IMG/VR virus record: IMGVR_UViG_3300044733_000222
Coordinates: 1-20,729 of that record
Source of the DNA: a virus
Length of the DNA: 20,729 nt
Reading direction: 5' to 3' (one strand)
Shown here one piece after another: positions 7,403-15,701 of the stretch. Made by a program: the position numbers and the translations under genes. The stretch's first letter is position 1, and each line of letters opens with the position of its first letter. The notes below the pieces were generated by a model. The model did no database searches. It worked only from the letters and a program-made list of their open reading frames with translations, and was not told the DNA's origin.

Positions 7403-8920
7403 TTACTCCATCAACTCTTTCGGCTGCTGCGTCTGGTAAAGCATATTGAGCAATCCTTGATACGGGAGATTTGGCGCTGCTGATCTAGCACCTAACAAAC
7501 CACGTTGCAATTGTCCCATGCCATAGGCTGCTTCTCCAACAATTCTAGGCGAAGAAGCCAAAGCGGTACCAGCAGCCAACGGGATTCCTCCGGCCATAAA
7601 ACCCATGCCGCTTGTAATCGGCGCAGTAGCTCGCTGAATGCCTCTAGGCGTTAAGTCGGACATAGCCTGACCAGCAAGTGCGGGCATTAACTGCCTACCA
7701 CCTTGCTGTTCTAATTGTCTTGCGAGACGCAGTCGCTCTCCGTAATTGGTGTTTACGTTATTCCTCATTAGGCTTTGTAGCTTGCGTATCGCGGTATCAG
7801 CAGAGGCTTTTTGACCTAAAGACAACGCACGTTCAATCTCACGGATAAGATCGCTTTGATCCGTGTATTGCTTCATTACCTTAGCGTAAGTCGGAGCCTG
7901 TTTGGTTATCTCGCCCTTAATGGCGTTGTAAACCTCTCCGACCGCAGTTCTTGCTGTCTTAGCTTCAAAAGGAATGCCTTCTAATACATCACCAACCTTC
8001 TGCTTGAGAGCGTCCAAACCTTCTGGGGTATGGTACTCAGCAGGGTCTAAAGCCTTCCATTCTTCAATATAAGTCTGCGCCTTGCCTAATTGACTAGCGG
8101 CAGCCTCGTTCTTAACCTGCCCTTTGTACATCACTTTGTTCATGGCATTGCTAACCGCATTATCAATGCCCGTGAAGTCAAGAACCGTCTTGTCGTTCCT
8201 GATGTTGACCATACCAGAGCGATACTCTGCTTGCTTGGCCTGTTGAATATCAGACAGGTTTTGCTTGGCAATATCGAGGACTTCGGTTGCCCCAACCTTG
8301 CCGCGCAGATTCTCTGTGAAAGACTTGGCTTGCTGACCTCCCGCTTTGCCAGCCTCAAATGCCTGCTGAATTGCCTCCGTACCAACGCCAGTAGTAGACC
8401 CAAGAACTGCTTTTGCGCCTCTTCCTGCGGCTCCAGTACCGGCGGCAATGGTTCTCCCTGTAGCTACCAGAGGATCTGTTGCGTAGGCTGCTTTAGCTAA
8501 TGTTGCAGACACACCACCGGCTTTAGGTGCAACCATTGCGCCACCAGTAAGAACCGTGGATATATCCGCAAGGACTCCAGCAGGATCGGTAGCAATGGCT
8601 TTTTTCGCGCCTTCCACACTGCCGTAACGCTCGGTATAGAACTGACCTACCTTGTTAGCAAGTTCCCTAGATGCTTTATCTTCTCCAATAGCTCGAACCA
8701 TGCCTTCAGGAAGGATGTTTTGCAAGATGCCTGCGCCAAGATCAATGACTGTTTTAGCTGTTTGGATTGGGCTTGTAACGGCTTCAACGACACCGCCAAT
8801 AACGTTGCCTAAAGACTTAGGGAAGTTGGTAATTGCGCCTTCTACGACTTGACCGGCAGATAATGGCTTTTGCTCAGGCTTTTGGCCTAAGACGGTATCT
8901 TGATCCCACCAGTTAGCCAT
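7403..8920 (-). CDS. Ejection/internal virion protein with amphipathic Gly/Ala-rich segments
   Basis: The protein has 505 residues. The N-terminal third carries Gly/Ala/Val-rich segments (about 39-66, IGGVVEAVTSPIQTAKTVID, and about 115-170, VLTGGAMVAPKAGGVSATLA) that look able to enter membrane. The middle is a long charged helix (about 190-380; EILDIAKQNLSDIQQAKQAEY-type and KQAPTYAKVMKQYTDQSDL). The C-terminus again is Gly/Ala-rich (GFMAGGIPLAAGTALASS) and ends KELME. Such proteins join the channel that carries podovirus DNA across the envelope. The start has only a GGTGG-like site six bases away and follows the previous stop by two bases. The last codons form the GGAG ribosome site of the next gene. 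No enzymatic motif is seen. Confidence 0.75.
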   Translation of the reverse strand: MANWWDQDTVLGQKPEQKPLSAGQVVEGAITNFPKSLGNVIGGVVEAVTSPIQTAKTVIDLGAGILQNILPEGMVRAIGEDKASRELANKVGQFYTERYGSVEGAKKAIATDPAGVLADISTVLTGGAMVAPKAGGVSATLAKAAYATDPLVATGRTIAAGTGAAGRGAKAVLGSTTGVGTEAIQQAFEAGKAGGQQAKSFTENLRGKVGATEVLDIAKQNLSDIQQAKQAEYRSGMVNIRNDKTVLDFTGIDNAVSNAMNKVMYKGQVKNEAAASQLGKAQTYIEEWKALDPAEYHTPEGLDALKQKVGDVLEGIPFEAKTARTAVGEVYNAIKGEITKQAPTYAKVMKQYTDQSDLIREIERALSLGQKASADTAIRKLQSLMRNNVNTNYGERLRLARQLEQQGGRQLMPALAGQAMSDLTPRGIQRATAPITSGMGFMAGGIPLAAGTALASSPRIVGEAAYGMGQLQRGLLGARSAAPNLPYQGLLNMLYQTQQPKELME

Positions 8921-8922
8921 AA

Positions 8923-10446
8923 TTAACCACCCTTCTTACGCACTTGACCCTGCGGGTCTATATAAACTGAACCGTTAGGCAGCCTGTCATACTCTGCTTT
9001 AGAGTTGACTTTGATAGGATTTTGTTCGTTTCCTACAGGCGTTTGCGGCGTAACGTTAGGCGTTAAAGCATCAATCGCAGACTTACTATATCCCTGCGCT
9101 CTTGCTGCGTCTGACATTTTCTTAAATGCACCTTCTGCGACTTCTGCCTGCCTACCAAGATTGGCTTTGATTTGCGTCGGAGACATACCAGGAGTAACCA
9201 TTGCAGACTCAAAAGCAGAGGCTTCTGTTCTGGTAAGCGCGGAACCAAACAGTTGATTTCTGATCTGGTTTGCAAATAGATCGTACTGTTGCCACCACTG
9301 CCCGAAATCTTTCTTGGCGGGATCGTCAGAGCGCAAGGCAAGCATAATCGCACCTCTGCCTAAAGCATCCATGCGATAGCCACCATAATCATCCTTAAAG
9401 TTATTGGATAGACTTCTAAGGTTGACTGCGTTTTCTGATTTACTAGCAAGATCGTTAAGAACAGGCCCAGGCAAAGGCTTGCCGTCTTTTGCTTGCTCTT
9501 GTTTTGCTCTAGCTTCGTCTATTCTCAAACCAACCAGTTGGTTGCTTAACGCAGTTGTTGCTGCGCGATCTTGTCTTGATTGATCTCGTTCAAAAGCTCG
9601 ATTGCTCATCTCAGTTAGACGAGCCATGTTTGCGTTTGTTTTATCTTCATCCATGTTTGGAAAGCTACGTTGCAACTGAGTAGCAAACTGCATAACCGAT
9701 GGATGCAAGACGCCGCCAGCAATCAATGGTGTAAATGGGTTTTCATCTGTCCCAGTTTGTTGCGTGGGAGCCATAACGGTTTGGGTTTTTCCATTGAAGT
9801 CAGTGACAACAAGGGACTCGCCTTTCTTGAGGCTTGTTACAGTAGGCTTGCCAGCAACTGGGCGGAAACTACCGTCCGGCATCCGTTCATAAATGATGCC
9901 GCCAGCCTCTTTAGTTTCAGGTTGCATCGCCCCTTGAATTGTCTTTGCAGCAGTTAATGCCTTGTCGATGGGGACACCCTTAGAGACAGCAGCAGACAAT
10001 AAACGCTCGACATCAAGACGAGGCATACCGTAAGTCTTTTCCTCCACTGACGGCGTAGGCATTTCCATCATCTCAAGTTCTGATAATGGCCTTTGCTGAG
10101 CAGTGACGGGCCTTACTATGCCAGCCCTTAGAACCTCTGGAAGATTTGCCTCGGCCTGCATCTGTTTCTGCATTTGTTGCAGTTGTAGACCTGTTACACG
10201 ATCCTGCACCGCTTGCTGCATTGCACCACGGTAGGCTTGCTGTCCTGACATCAAACCCTGACCGATGATCTGCCCGATGTTTTGACGCTGTTGAGATGGC
10301 CCAGAAGCCATAAGCAAGCCGATACCCGTTCCTAACAGACCTTGACGCTGTGCTTCTTGGCGGAGTCGCTCTGCATCCTCTGCCCCCATGAGTTGCCCCA
10401 TGTAGGATGGTTGACTTCCAAACAATCGAGCTAAGTATTCGTCCAT
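8923..10446 (-). CDS. Internal virion/ejection protein
   Basis: The protein has 507 residues from the ATG at 10446, which has GAGG five bases upstream and follows the previous stop by seven bases; an upstream ATG at 10506 lies inside the previous gene, adds Cys/Arg-rich residues and lacks a ribosome site. Domains: an N-terminal Gln/Gly helix region (MGQLMGAEDAERLRQEAQRQ, GLMSGQQAYRGAMQQAVQDR), a middle helix (RLLSAAVSKGVPIDKALTAA), a helical core with NQIRNQLFGSALTRTEASAFESAMVTPGM, and a C-terminal NPIKVNSKAEYDRLPNGSVYID phrase that I recall from ends of podovirus internal virion proteins. This fits a core DNA-ejection protein. It is Gln-rich, with no lytic motif seen. Confidence 0.78.
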   Translation of the reverse strand: MDEYLARLFGSQPSYMGQLMGAEDAERLRQEAQRQGLLGTGIGLLMASGPSQQRQNIGQIIGQGLMSGQQAYRGAMQQAVQDRVTGLQLQQMQKQMQAEANLPEVLRAGIVRPVTAQQRPLSELEMMEMPTPSVEEKTYGMPRLDVERLLSAAVSKGVPIDKALTAAKTIQGAMQPETKEAGGIIYERMPDGSFRPVAGKPTVTSLKKGESLVVTDFNGKTQTVMAPTQQTGTDENPFTPLIAGGVLHPSVMQFATQLQRSFPNMDEDKTNANMARLTEMSNRAFERDQSRQDRAATTALSNQLVGLRIDEARAKQEQAKDGKPLPGPVLNDLASKSENAVNLRSLSNNFKDDYGGYRMDALGRGAIMLALRSDDPAKKDFGQWWQQYDLFANQIRNQLFGSALTRTEASAFESAMVTPGMSPTQIKANLGRQAEVAEGAFKKMSDAARAQGYSKSAIDALTPNVTPQTPVGNEQNPIKVNSKAEYDRLPNGSVYIDPQGQVRKKGG

Positions 10447-10453
10447 ACCGTCC

Positions 10454-10963
10454 TCACAACAACGATAACCGCTTGCGCTGGATCGGCTGCGGTAGTAACT
10501 GACCAAAATCTGCTTGTGCTACCTGCTGACCTCTACGGATACCAGGAGCAGCAGCAGGCCTCGGCGCAGATTGTTGCAACATATTCATGCCTTGCATACC
10601 CATCCGCATACTTGAAGGTGTACCAGACGAAAATGCCATCTTAGCCAGCGGGCCTCCAGCACCTGCATAAGTTGCAGAACCACCCGTAGACATAAGGCCA
10701 GGTAAACCAAACTCACCTGTTTGCGCTGCAAGCATTGCTGCCTGCTGTGAACCCATCGTCATTCCTGGAAGGCTTCCATAAGCAGCCGTTAGAAATGGAT
10801 TAGCCGTTCCCGCCGCCGTTGCCGCTGTTTGTGCTGCTGTAGCCGCGCTAGCAGCCGTTGCAGCCTCTGCCGCTAATGCCGCACTTGCAGCAGCCGCAGC
10901 ACCTTCTGCCGCAGCAGCAGAACCAATAACCTCAGCAGCGATAATTGGCTCTGCGCCACTCAT
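10454..10963 (-). CDS. Alanine-rich ejection-module protein
   Basis: The protein has 169 residues. Residues 8-52 are almost all Ala, Thr, Ser, Gly and Glu (AAAAEGAAAAASAALAAEA), forming a long low-complexity helix. The rest is Gly/Met-rich (GMTMGSQQAAMLAAQTGEFG, then MRMGMQGMNML) and ends in a basic tail (QPIQRKRLSLL). It starts in an ATGA overlap with the previous gene and has AAAGG about ten bases upstream. Such Ala-rich helical proteins are typical of the podovirus internal-protein set, where they may help form the conduit into the host cell. I do not recognise a family, so role is by position and composition. Confidence 0.72.
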   Translation of the reverse strand: MSGAEPIIAAEVIGSAAAAEGAAAAASAALAAEAATAASAATAAQTAATAAGTANPFLTAAYGSLPGMTMGSQQAAMLAAQTGEFGLPGLMSTGGSATYAGAGGPLAKMAFSSGTPSSMRMGMQGMNMLQQSAPRPAAAPGIRRGQQVAQADFGQLLPQPIQRKRLSLL

Positions 10964-11853
10964 GACAATAAAGCCTTTCCTGCTAATGCAGCGCCAAGCG
11001 CACCAGCAAGCGGATTAGAGTAACTAGGTTGAATCGTTTGCATACCAGCAGGAGCACCATAGGCAGAAGATAAAAAGTTCTGTAGGTTCATGTAAGGCAT
11101 TTGTTGCTGATAGTTAAACTTCTGGATCGCGTCTGCAAGTGCAGCTTGTTGGTACTGCTCTGCTGTCTGACCAACTTGTGCGAGTTGTGCAATATCCGTG
11201 TAGTCCTGTGCTGCCATGCCTGGAGCAGCACCAATCGCAGCCTGTTGTCTTGCTCGCTCTTGTTCGTACAAGTTAGCACCCAAGCCAAGCGCAGACATCT
11301 GCCTTGCTCGCTCATCTCCGTAGTTCTGATAAGCAAGCTGCCCTGCCTGACTGGTTAGCGCATTTGCTAGCGCACCTTGTGCCCTTGCTTCTTGGCTCAT
11401 AAGTGCTTCGTTTGTTCCATAACGTCCAGAGGCAGAAGCCTTAGACCGCATTTGATTGATAGCGTCCTGATAAGCCTGAGAAGCCTGCGTAAAACCAGGT
11501 TGTAGTGCTTGAGTCAGGTAAGGATTAGGCCCAAGAAAACTGCCGCTTAACGTGTTTTTCAGAACAGGGTTAAATTCACTTTTAAGTGTTGCAGCTTGAC
11601 CCCCACCAATCTGACTTGCAAGCTGTTGTTGCGCCAAAGGTACAAGCGGATTGCCTTGCATAGCCCTTGTCTGCATAGCAGAAAGCGCAGCCTGCGTCTG
11701 TTGGGATGGGCCAATGTAGGTTTGGCCTGTGTAGGCTTGTGGGCCTCCAGTAGCGTAGAGACGTTGAGCCTCAGATAGACCGTATTGGACATAAGGGGCT
11801 TGAGACGGATCTAATTCCGTCCTCGTCACCGTGTTTGTTGAGCCACCAGACAT
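10960..11853 (-). CDS. Ala/Gln-rich ejection-type virion protein
   Basis: The protein has 297 residues. N-terminal phrases TELDPSQAPYVQYGL and RLYATGGPQAYTGQTYIGPS, then NPYLTQALQPGF, SKASASGRYGTNEAL, YQNYGDERARQM and a long Ala/Gln-rich helix (QAALADAIQKFNYQQQMP) form a pattern I recall from a widespread protein encoded next to podovirus DNA-ejection genes. It ends in Ala/Gly/Leu-rich helix (ALGAALAGKALL), which may interact with membrane. It has a good ribosome site (GAGAGG, six bases before ATG), one base after the previous stop. An internal protein ejected with the DNA is the likeliest role; a tail-associated protein is the alternative. Confidence 0.75.
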   Translation of the reverse strand: MSGGSTNTVTRTELDPSQAPYVQYGLSEAQRLYATGGPQAYTGQTYIGPSQQTQAALSAMQTRAMQGNPLVPLAQQQLASQIGGGQAATLKSEFNPVLKNTLSGSFLGPNPYLTQALQPGFTQASQAYQDAINQMRSKASASGRYGTNEALMSQEARAQGALANALTSQAGQLAYQNYGDERARQMSALGLGANLYEQERARQQAAIGAAPGMAAQDYTDIAQLAQVGQTAEQYQQAALADAIQKFNYQQQMPYMNLQNFLSSAYGAPAGMQTIQPSYSNPLAGALGAALAGKALLS

Positions 11854-11854
11854 A

Positions 11855-12241
11855 TCAAACCTCTCTTACCCACTTACGGGGCCGAAAACCTAACGCCTTA
11901 GCTTTGCGATCCCAGCCTTTACGCCACGAATCAAAGCTGATAGTCCTTGCGCCACCTTCTCTCGCAAGAACGAGAACATGATCCATGCCTGCATCAAAAT
12001 CTCCCTTGCCATAAGCGCACCAAATATGCAAATTATCGCCGATAGGCTGAAGAACAACAAACCCGCAAGGATAACTGTCCTCAAAGTACATCCAAAGAAG
12101 TGATCGTCCCGCAAAACAGTCTGCGTAAATGTCCTCCGGTATCCACTGCTCCGGACTTTTCTTGAGAATGACTTCCAGTCCCGCCCTAACGAACGGCCAA
12201 ATCTTCCTAAGCTCTTCGGGCTTGATGTATCTTGCATTCAT
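11855..12241 (-). CDS. GNAT-like phage protein, function unknown
   Basis: The protein has 128 residues. The layout MNARYIKPEELRKIWPFV, WIPEDIYADCFAGRSLLW, GFVVLQP, LHIWCAYG, then ARTISFDSWRKGWDRKAKALGF fits a compact GNAT acetyltransferase-like fold: an N-terminal helix pair, a beta sheet, then the FDSxRKGW helix and the KALGFRP ending. The classic acetyl-CoA loop (Q/RxxGxG/A) is not clearly present, so catalysis is doubtful. It starts in an ATGA overlap with the previous gene. Small GNAT-like proteins at this place, between tail-hub and ejection genes, are common in aquatic podoviruses. It could modify a virion protein or be a structural relic; neither is shown. Confidence 0.72.
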   Translation of the reverse strand: MNARYIKPEELRKIWPFVRAGLEVILKKSPEQWIPEDIYADCFAGRSLLWMYFEDSYPCGFVVLQPIGDNLHIWCAYGKGDFDAGMDHVLVLAREGGARTISFDSWRKGWDRKAKALGFRPRKWVREV

Positions 12242-13014
12242 CCAACCACCACATACCCGTAGGTCATGTTTGATGTCGAGTTTGGGTAATGCGTAATCGT
12301 TGCGCTGCCATTCGTCACGTTAGAAACGTAAATAAGAGGGCCGTCTGATATGTGCTGCATAGTCAGAATAACTGATGGTGTAGCCGGTCTTGTCGGGCTT
12401 GACTGTGGCCCTATGTATTCAATCCTAACCAGAGTGCTTGTTGCTGCCCAGACAAGTTCAACGTAATCATTGGCCGCAAGATCAACAAAAATGTTCAACG
12501 CTGCAATTAAATGCCCGTCTGTGCCACCGTGAGAATTAGGAATTGAGAACTGCGAATTAGAGTTCGCTAGATCTGTACCGTTTTTTCTCAACCACAGGTC
12601 AGCGTCCTGGATCTGCGTATCTGCGTTTGCAAACTGCACAGAAAACTGAAGGTTGTACTTCCCAGCCGCCCTGACGTTGATTCGACTGGAGTTGGAAAGA
12701 TAAACGTTGTTGCTTAAGTCAGTGTTTGAAAACGTAACCGCATACGATGCAGTCGTGCTTGCAGCCGTTTGGTCATTAACGTCATAAAACGAGCCGAAAG
12801 GCAATCCGCTTACATAGGCGTTGGCAGAGTAAGGGATAAGAATAATCTTGCTTTCTACCCCTATCCTTGCGTCCGTAATCGTGGTTGTGGTGGCGTTTCC
12901 TGTGTTGAGCGTTACTGTTCCGGTGTTATTCGTCTTACCGTCCATGATGCCACGGACAATTTCAGCAACGGCTCGCTGGTCGCCACCAAAAGGAGGCAGC
13001 GTACGAAAGATCAT
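12238..13014 (-). CDS. C1q/TNF-like jelly-roll protein inserted in a small phage virion domain
   Basis: The protein has 258 residues from the chosen ATG at 13014, which overlaps the nozzle stop (ATGA) and has AGGG six bases upstream; an upstream Met at 13065 would add Cys-rich residues unlike relatives. Residues 1-66 (FRTLPPFGG, VRGIMDGKTN, then TVTL and TTTTITDARI) and 223-258 (YVSNVTNGSATITH, TYGYVVVG) resemble the two ends of an approximately 100-residue phage protein I recall after nozzle genes. Residues 71-222 between them form a C1q/TNF-like sandwich: GSFYD start, RINVRAAGKYNLQFSVQFAN, WLRKNGTDLANSNSQF, and SVILTMQHI at the end. A surface-exposed tail decoration or receptor contact is possible. 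Confidence 0.75.
   Translation of the reverse strand: MIFRTLPPFGGDQRAVAEIVRGIMDGKTNNTGTVTLNTGNATTTTITDARIGVESKIILIPYSANAYVSGLPFGSFYDVNDQTAASTTASYAVTFSNTDLSNNVYLSNSSRINVRAAGKYNLQFSVQFANADTQIQDADLWLRKNGTDLANSNSQFSIPNSHGGTDGHLIAALNIFVDLAANDYVELVWAATSTLVRIEYIGPQSSPTRPATPSVILTMQHISDGPLIYVSNVTNGSATITHYPNSTSNMTYGYVVVG
12349..12804 (-). other. C1q-like domain insertion within the virion protein
   Basis: This is residues 71-222 of the protein at 12238-13014. The strand order and the phrases AGKYNLQFSVQF, WLRKNGTDL and DYVELVW are the parts shared with C1q-like phage domains as I remember them. It is flanked by the two halves of a smaller domain. Confidence 0.65.
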
Positions 13015-14462
13015 CGCATACCCTGCGGGGTTAGCGTTACATCCAAGCCTACAGCAGCAGACCAAACGCCTGTAGGTATGGCTTTCACTCGATGATAAGT
13101 TCCTGCTGAACGCAAACCAATACGGTTATCGGTATTGGCCGAGTAGGTCTCGCCAGTAAAGTCGGTCTGTTGGTTAAGCCTGCGCCTAGAGTTCACCTGC
13201 ACGGAACACGAGCCGCCCTCAACGACAGGTCTAATAAGCGTCATCACTGAAGGCATGTCGTTTAAGGCCAAGTCAGGCGTGACAATGTTTGCTGTCAAAG
13301 CAGATCCAGAGAAGGCGACAATCTTTTCGCCTAACGTACCTGTCAGTAAGTTAGATGTAACCGTGTACCCAAATGAGTCTAGGCTTGCAGGGAGCGCGTC
13401 TAAGCTACCGTATACGTCTAGTTGCTCTAACGTGAGCCCAGAAGATGAGGTTGTCGTAATGGCAGTCGAAGAGGCGATCGTGTCTACGTTGGCAATGGCA
13501 TAAGACCACTTAGACAAGTTAAAGTTGTAGATCAAAAGCGCGGTTGTCTGATTGACAGTCTTAAAAGCCCAGATAACTAGGTTTTTAAGGGGATCTACAG
13601 CAGCCGACATCGTTGCAAGCTGAGAAATATCAACCTGCGAAAAGAACCACCTATCGACTTTTTCTACGGAAATAGACTTAACTTCTTGCCCGTTAGTGAC
13701 GTAAAACCCGTCGTCAGACAAAAAGAAACTCGACCCGCCATACTGGATGATCGAGTTCGGCTCAAGACAGCCAAGACCCCGTGAAATCGTATCGAACTGG
13801 AAAACAAGCGGACTACCAACATAGGACATCCGCACCACCGCGCGATCCATAAAAACAATACCATACTCACCACCAGTCAAACCCTTTACATGCCCACCGT
13901 CTGGGATGTCTTGGTAGTCAGACTGTGTGGTTGCCGATGGCGTCCAGTCTGTCTCATCACCTAACGCGCACCACTCCACGCGATTAGGGTAGATCGTTGA
14001 CCCGTTATTAAATCCTGCAACCACAAAGTCTCTAACCGTGGTTACATATCTAGACTTAGGCGCAGCAGCCCCAAGGTCTACAAAGGCCGTGGACGAACCC
14101 ATGAGGTAACCCTGGAGCCTGTCACCACCGTTGGCCGCAATCACTCGATTACCAAACTGGGTAAAGCGCCACTTCTGATCTGATGGCGTTGTATAACCAC
14201 CTGCCTTAGAAACATTCGTAAGGTTGAGGTTCGTCTCTAGCTTGAATAACTTGGTATCACCACCTGAAAAAACAGTTACCGCTTCGCTAGGAGCGGCAGC
14301 AGCAACAACGGCATTTAAGACCTCAGAGGCAGCATTCGACCACTCAGAAGGCGAAGATATTGGGCCATAACCAACTTGCTGAGGAATAACGTTCTTAGCG
14401 TCTACAAGCGCACCAGCAACCCCAGGTTGATCTGGTAGCCACTCGCCAAAGTTCACTCTCAT
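13011..14462 (-). CDS. Tail nozzle-like protein (P22 gp10-like role), beta-propeller type
   Basis: The protein has 483 residues, strand-rich, with no membrane segment. N-terminal phrases VNFGEWLPDQPGV and ALVDAKNVIPQQVGYGP, then repeated strands with W and G (KWRFTQFGNRVIAANGGD, YVTTVRDFVVAGF, DFVVAGF..NRVEWCALGDETDW, GGSSFFLSDDGFYV), are a pattern I know from podovirus tail proteins that form the nozzle below the adaptor. Position directly after the adaptor supports this. The gene starts in an ATGA overlap with the adaptor stop, with no clear Shine-Dalgarno site, so coupling is likely. It ends TGA inside the next gene's ATGA start. Calling it nozzle is by gene order and pattern; detailed homology was not tested. 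Confidence 0.75.
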   Translation of the reverse strand: MRVNFGEWLPDQPGVAGALVDAKNVIPQQVGYGPISSPSEWSNAASEVLNAVVAAAAPSEAVTVFSGGDTKLFKLETNLNLTNVSKAGGYTTPSDQKWRFTQFGNRVIAANGGDRLQGYLMGSSTAFVDLGAAAPKSRYVTTVRDFVVAGFNNGSTIYPNRVEWCALGDETDWTPSATTQSDYQDIPDGGHVKGLTGGEYGIVFMDRAVVRMSYVGSPLVFQFDTISRGLGCLEPNSIIQYGGSSFFLSDDGFYVTNGQEVKSISVEKVDRWFFSQVDISQLATMSAAVDPLKNLVIWAFKTVNQTTALLIYNFNLSKWSYAIANVDTIASSTAITTTSSSGLTLEQLDVYGSLDALPASLDSFGYTVTSNLLTGTLGEKIVAFSGSALTANIVTPDLALNDMPSVMTLIRPVVEGGSCSVQVNSRRRLNQQTDFTGETYSANTDNRIGLRSAGTYHRVKAIPTGVWSAAVGLDVTLTPQGMR

Positions 14463-15079
14463 CGCTTCGCTACCGTCATGGTTAGCGGCACACCTGAATA
14501 CTGACTCTCTTCGTCAGACCTTGTTAGCGAGAAGATCGCGCGATCATAAAGCGTACCCCAGGTTTGTAGCCTAGGATCGTTCATCAGGTAAGGTTCTGCT
14601 TCGCCTAATGACGCGTAGAGAAGTGCGTCCGGACAGGTCGTAAGCCAGAGATTTGACGTGTTGCCTGTAGAAAGAAACGTAGGCGCGGCGTAGTAGAGGA
14701 TCTTGATCGTGTAAGTACTGTCAGGAATTGGGGCAAGTTGAATCGTAGACCCAAGGATGGTGTAGAAAGCCGGTACACCACTTTCGTTCGTCCTACCGTT
14801 CCGAATAAAGATGTTCGGCGTTGCGAACGTAATAGGGAAGTCGGGGTCAGAGTCAACGTACACATCCCTTGCTTGCAGGAAGTCGCTAGGGATGTTAATT
14901 GTCGCAACTCCACCGGTCGCCGTAACCGATGTTTGCGTAAGCATTTGCCGCAAGCGTAGATCTCTACGGAGTCGAATCTCTGCGAGTTGGATGAAGTCAG
15001 GGATCGCGGAAGTAAGATCATCTCGCGAGAGATAGTTAGCTATCGTTGTCTGTAGATCGCTGTAAGTGCTTAGGGCCAT
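14459..15079 (-). CDS. Head-tail adaptor protein (SU10/P22 gp4-like role)
   Basis: The protein has 206 residues and is predicted to form the ring below the portal that connects head and tail. The N-terminal phrase TYSDLQTTIANYLSRDDLTS, then IPDFIQLAEIRLRRDLR, is the pattern I associate with podovirus adaptor proteins (SU10 adaptor family). I chose the ATG at 15079 (MALSTYSDL) because conserved relatives begin there and GGAG lies 11 bases upstream. The ATG at 15088 adds three residues but has GGAG only two bases away. The start lies inside the glycosyltransferase 3' end, and the stop overlaps the next gene by ATGA. The C-terminal half has strands with YYAAPTFLS and an ALLYASLGEAEPYL helix. Confidence 0.82.
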   Translation of the reverse strand: MALSTYSDLQTTIANYLSRDDLTSAIPDFIQLAEIRLRRDLRLRQMLTQTSVTATGGVATINIPSDFLQARDVYVDSDPDFPITFATPNIFIRNGRTNESGVPAFYTILGSTIQLAPIPDSTYTIKILYYAAPTFLSTGNTSNLWLTTCPDALLYASLGEAEPYLMNDPRLQTWGTLYDRAIFSLTRSDEESQYSGVPLTMTVAKR

Positions 15080-15701
15080 ATTCGACATCGCTCCACCGGT
15101 ATTCGTGCGTCCCGATGTGTCCTATTTCGAGGCTCAATTCGTGATCCACGAAAGTCTTTATCCCGTGGTCTAAGGCTTTCACGCAAAAATGCACATCTTC
15201 GCCAATTAGACCACCCGCCCCCCATACTACATCAAACCAAGGCTGCGGCATAGCCTCAAACACAGACTTATGGGTTAGCACAACCCCAAAACCTACAGCA
15301 GTCACCTCTTCGATACCCTTCTTTCCTCGACTCTCGATCTTCTCGAAGATCTCTTTATCCTCGTGAAAATTGATCGCAGTTGGTAGAACTGGCTTACGCC
15401 TCGTGACTGCATTAACCCCGACGATCTTTTGTCCGTGCGCTAACAGTCGTTCTAACGTGTTCTTTGGGAACCTCATATCCGAGTCCACCCAAAGGATGTA
15501 CTCAGCACCGTCTGCTAAGGCTTCCTTAGCCAAAGACTCTCTTTGACTGAAGATGAGAGTCCCAGGTGCGGTATACAAGAGGAAAGAACCTCCTGTTGTC
15601 GCACATCTGTTGGCCCCGTCGTATGCTGCCAGACGAGCCATATCAAAGGCCGTCCCCGTCATCATCGTGTCCCGACATGGAACACAAAAGGCTATCTTCA
15701 T
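15036..15701 (-). CDS. GT-A type glycosyltransferase (family 2-like)
   Basis: The protein has 221 residues and probably transfers a sugar from a nucleotide-sugar donor. The N-terminus MKIAFCVPCRD is the first GT-A strand. WVDSDMRFP holds the DxD metal and nucleotide motif (Asp73-Ser74-Asp75). A later GEDVHFC (Glu168, Asp169) fits the catalytic-base region, and a terminal IGHIGTHEY fits the usual His near the metal. At 221 residues it is a bare catalytic domain with no membrane anchor. It starts in an ATGA overlap with the previous gene and has AGGG five bases upstream. It sits in the head-connector operon, so a virion protein is a plausible acceptor, but the acceptor is not shown. The cell surface or free sugars are alternatives. 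Confidence 0.8.
   Translation of the reverse strand: MKIAFCVPCRDTMMTGTAFDMARLAAYDGANRCATTGGSFLLYTAPGTLIFSQRESLAKEALADGAEYILWVDSDMRFPKNTLERLLAHGQKIVGVNAVTRRKPVLPTAINFHEDKEIFEKIESRGKKGIEEVTAVGFGVVLTHKSVFEAMPQPWFDVVWGAGGLIGEDVHFCVKALDHGIKTFVDHELSLEIGHIGTHEYRWSDVEYGPKHLQRSTDNDS

Noticed and set aside
10447-10506. Upstream ATG extending the 507-residue ejection protein by 20 residues
   Set aside because: It would overlap the previous gene by about 50 bases, adds Cys/Arg-rich residues and has no ribosome site, whereas the ATG at 10446 has GAGG.
13015-13065. Upstream ATG extending the C1q-like protein by 17 residues
   Set aside because: It adds Cys-rich residues lying inside the nozzle gene; the ATGA overlap at 13014 with AGGG upstream is better.
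15036-15701. Horizontally acquired morons (promoter-gene-terminator units) at the glycosyltransferase
   Set aside because: The gene overlaps both neighbours and lacks its own promoter or terminator, so it is an integral operon member.
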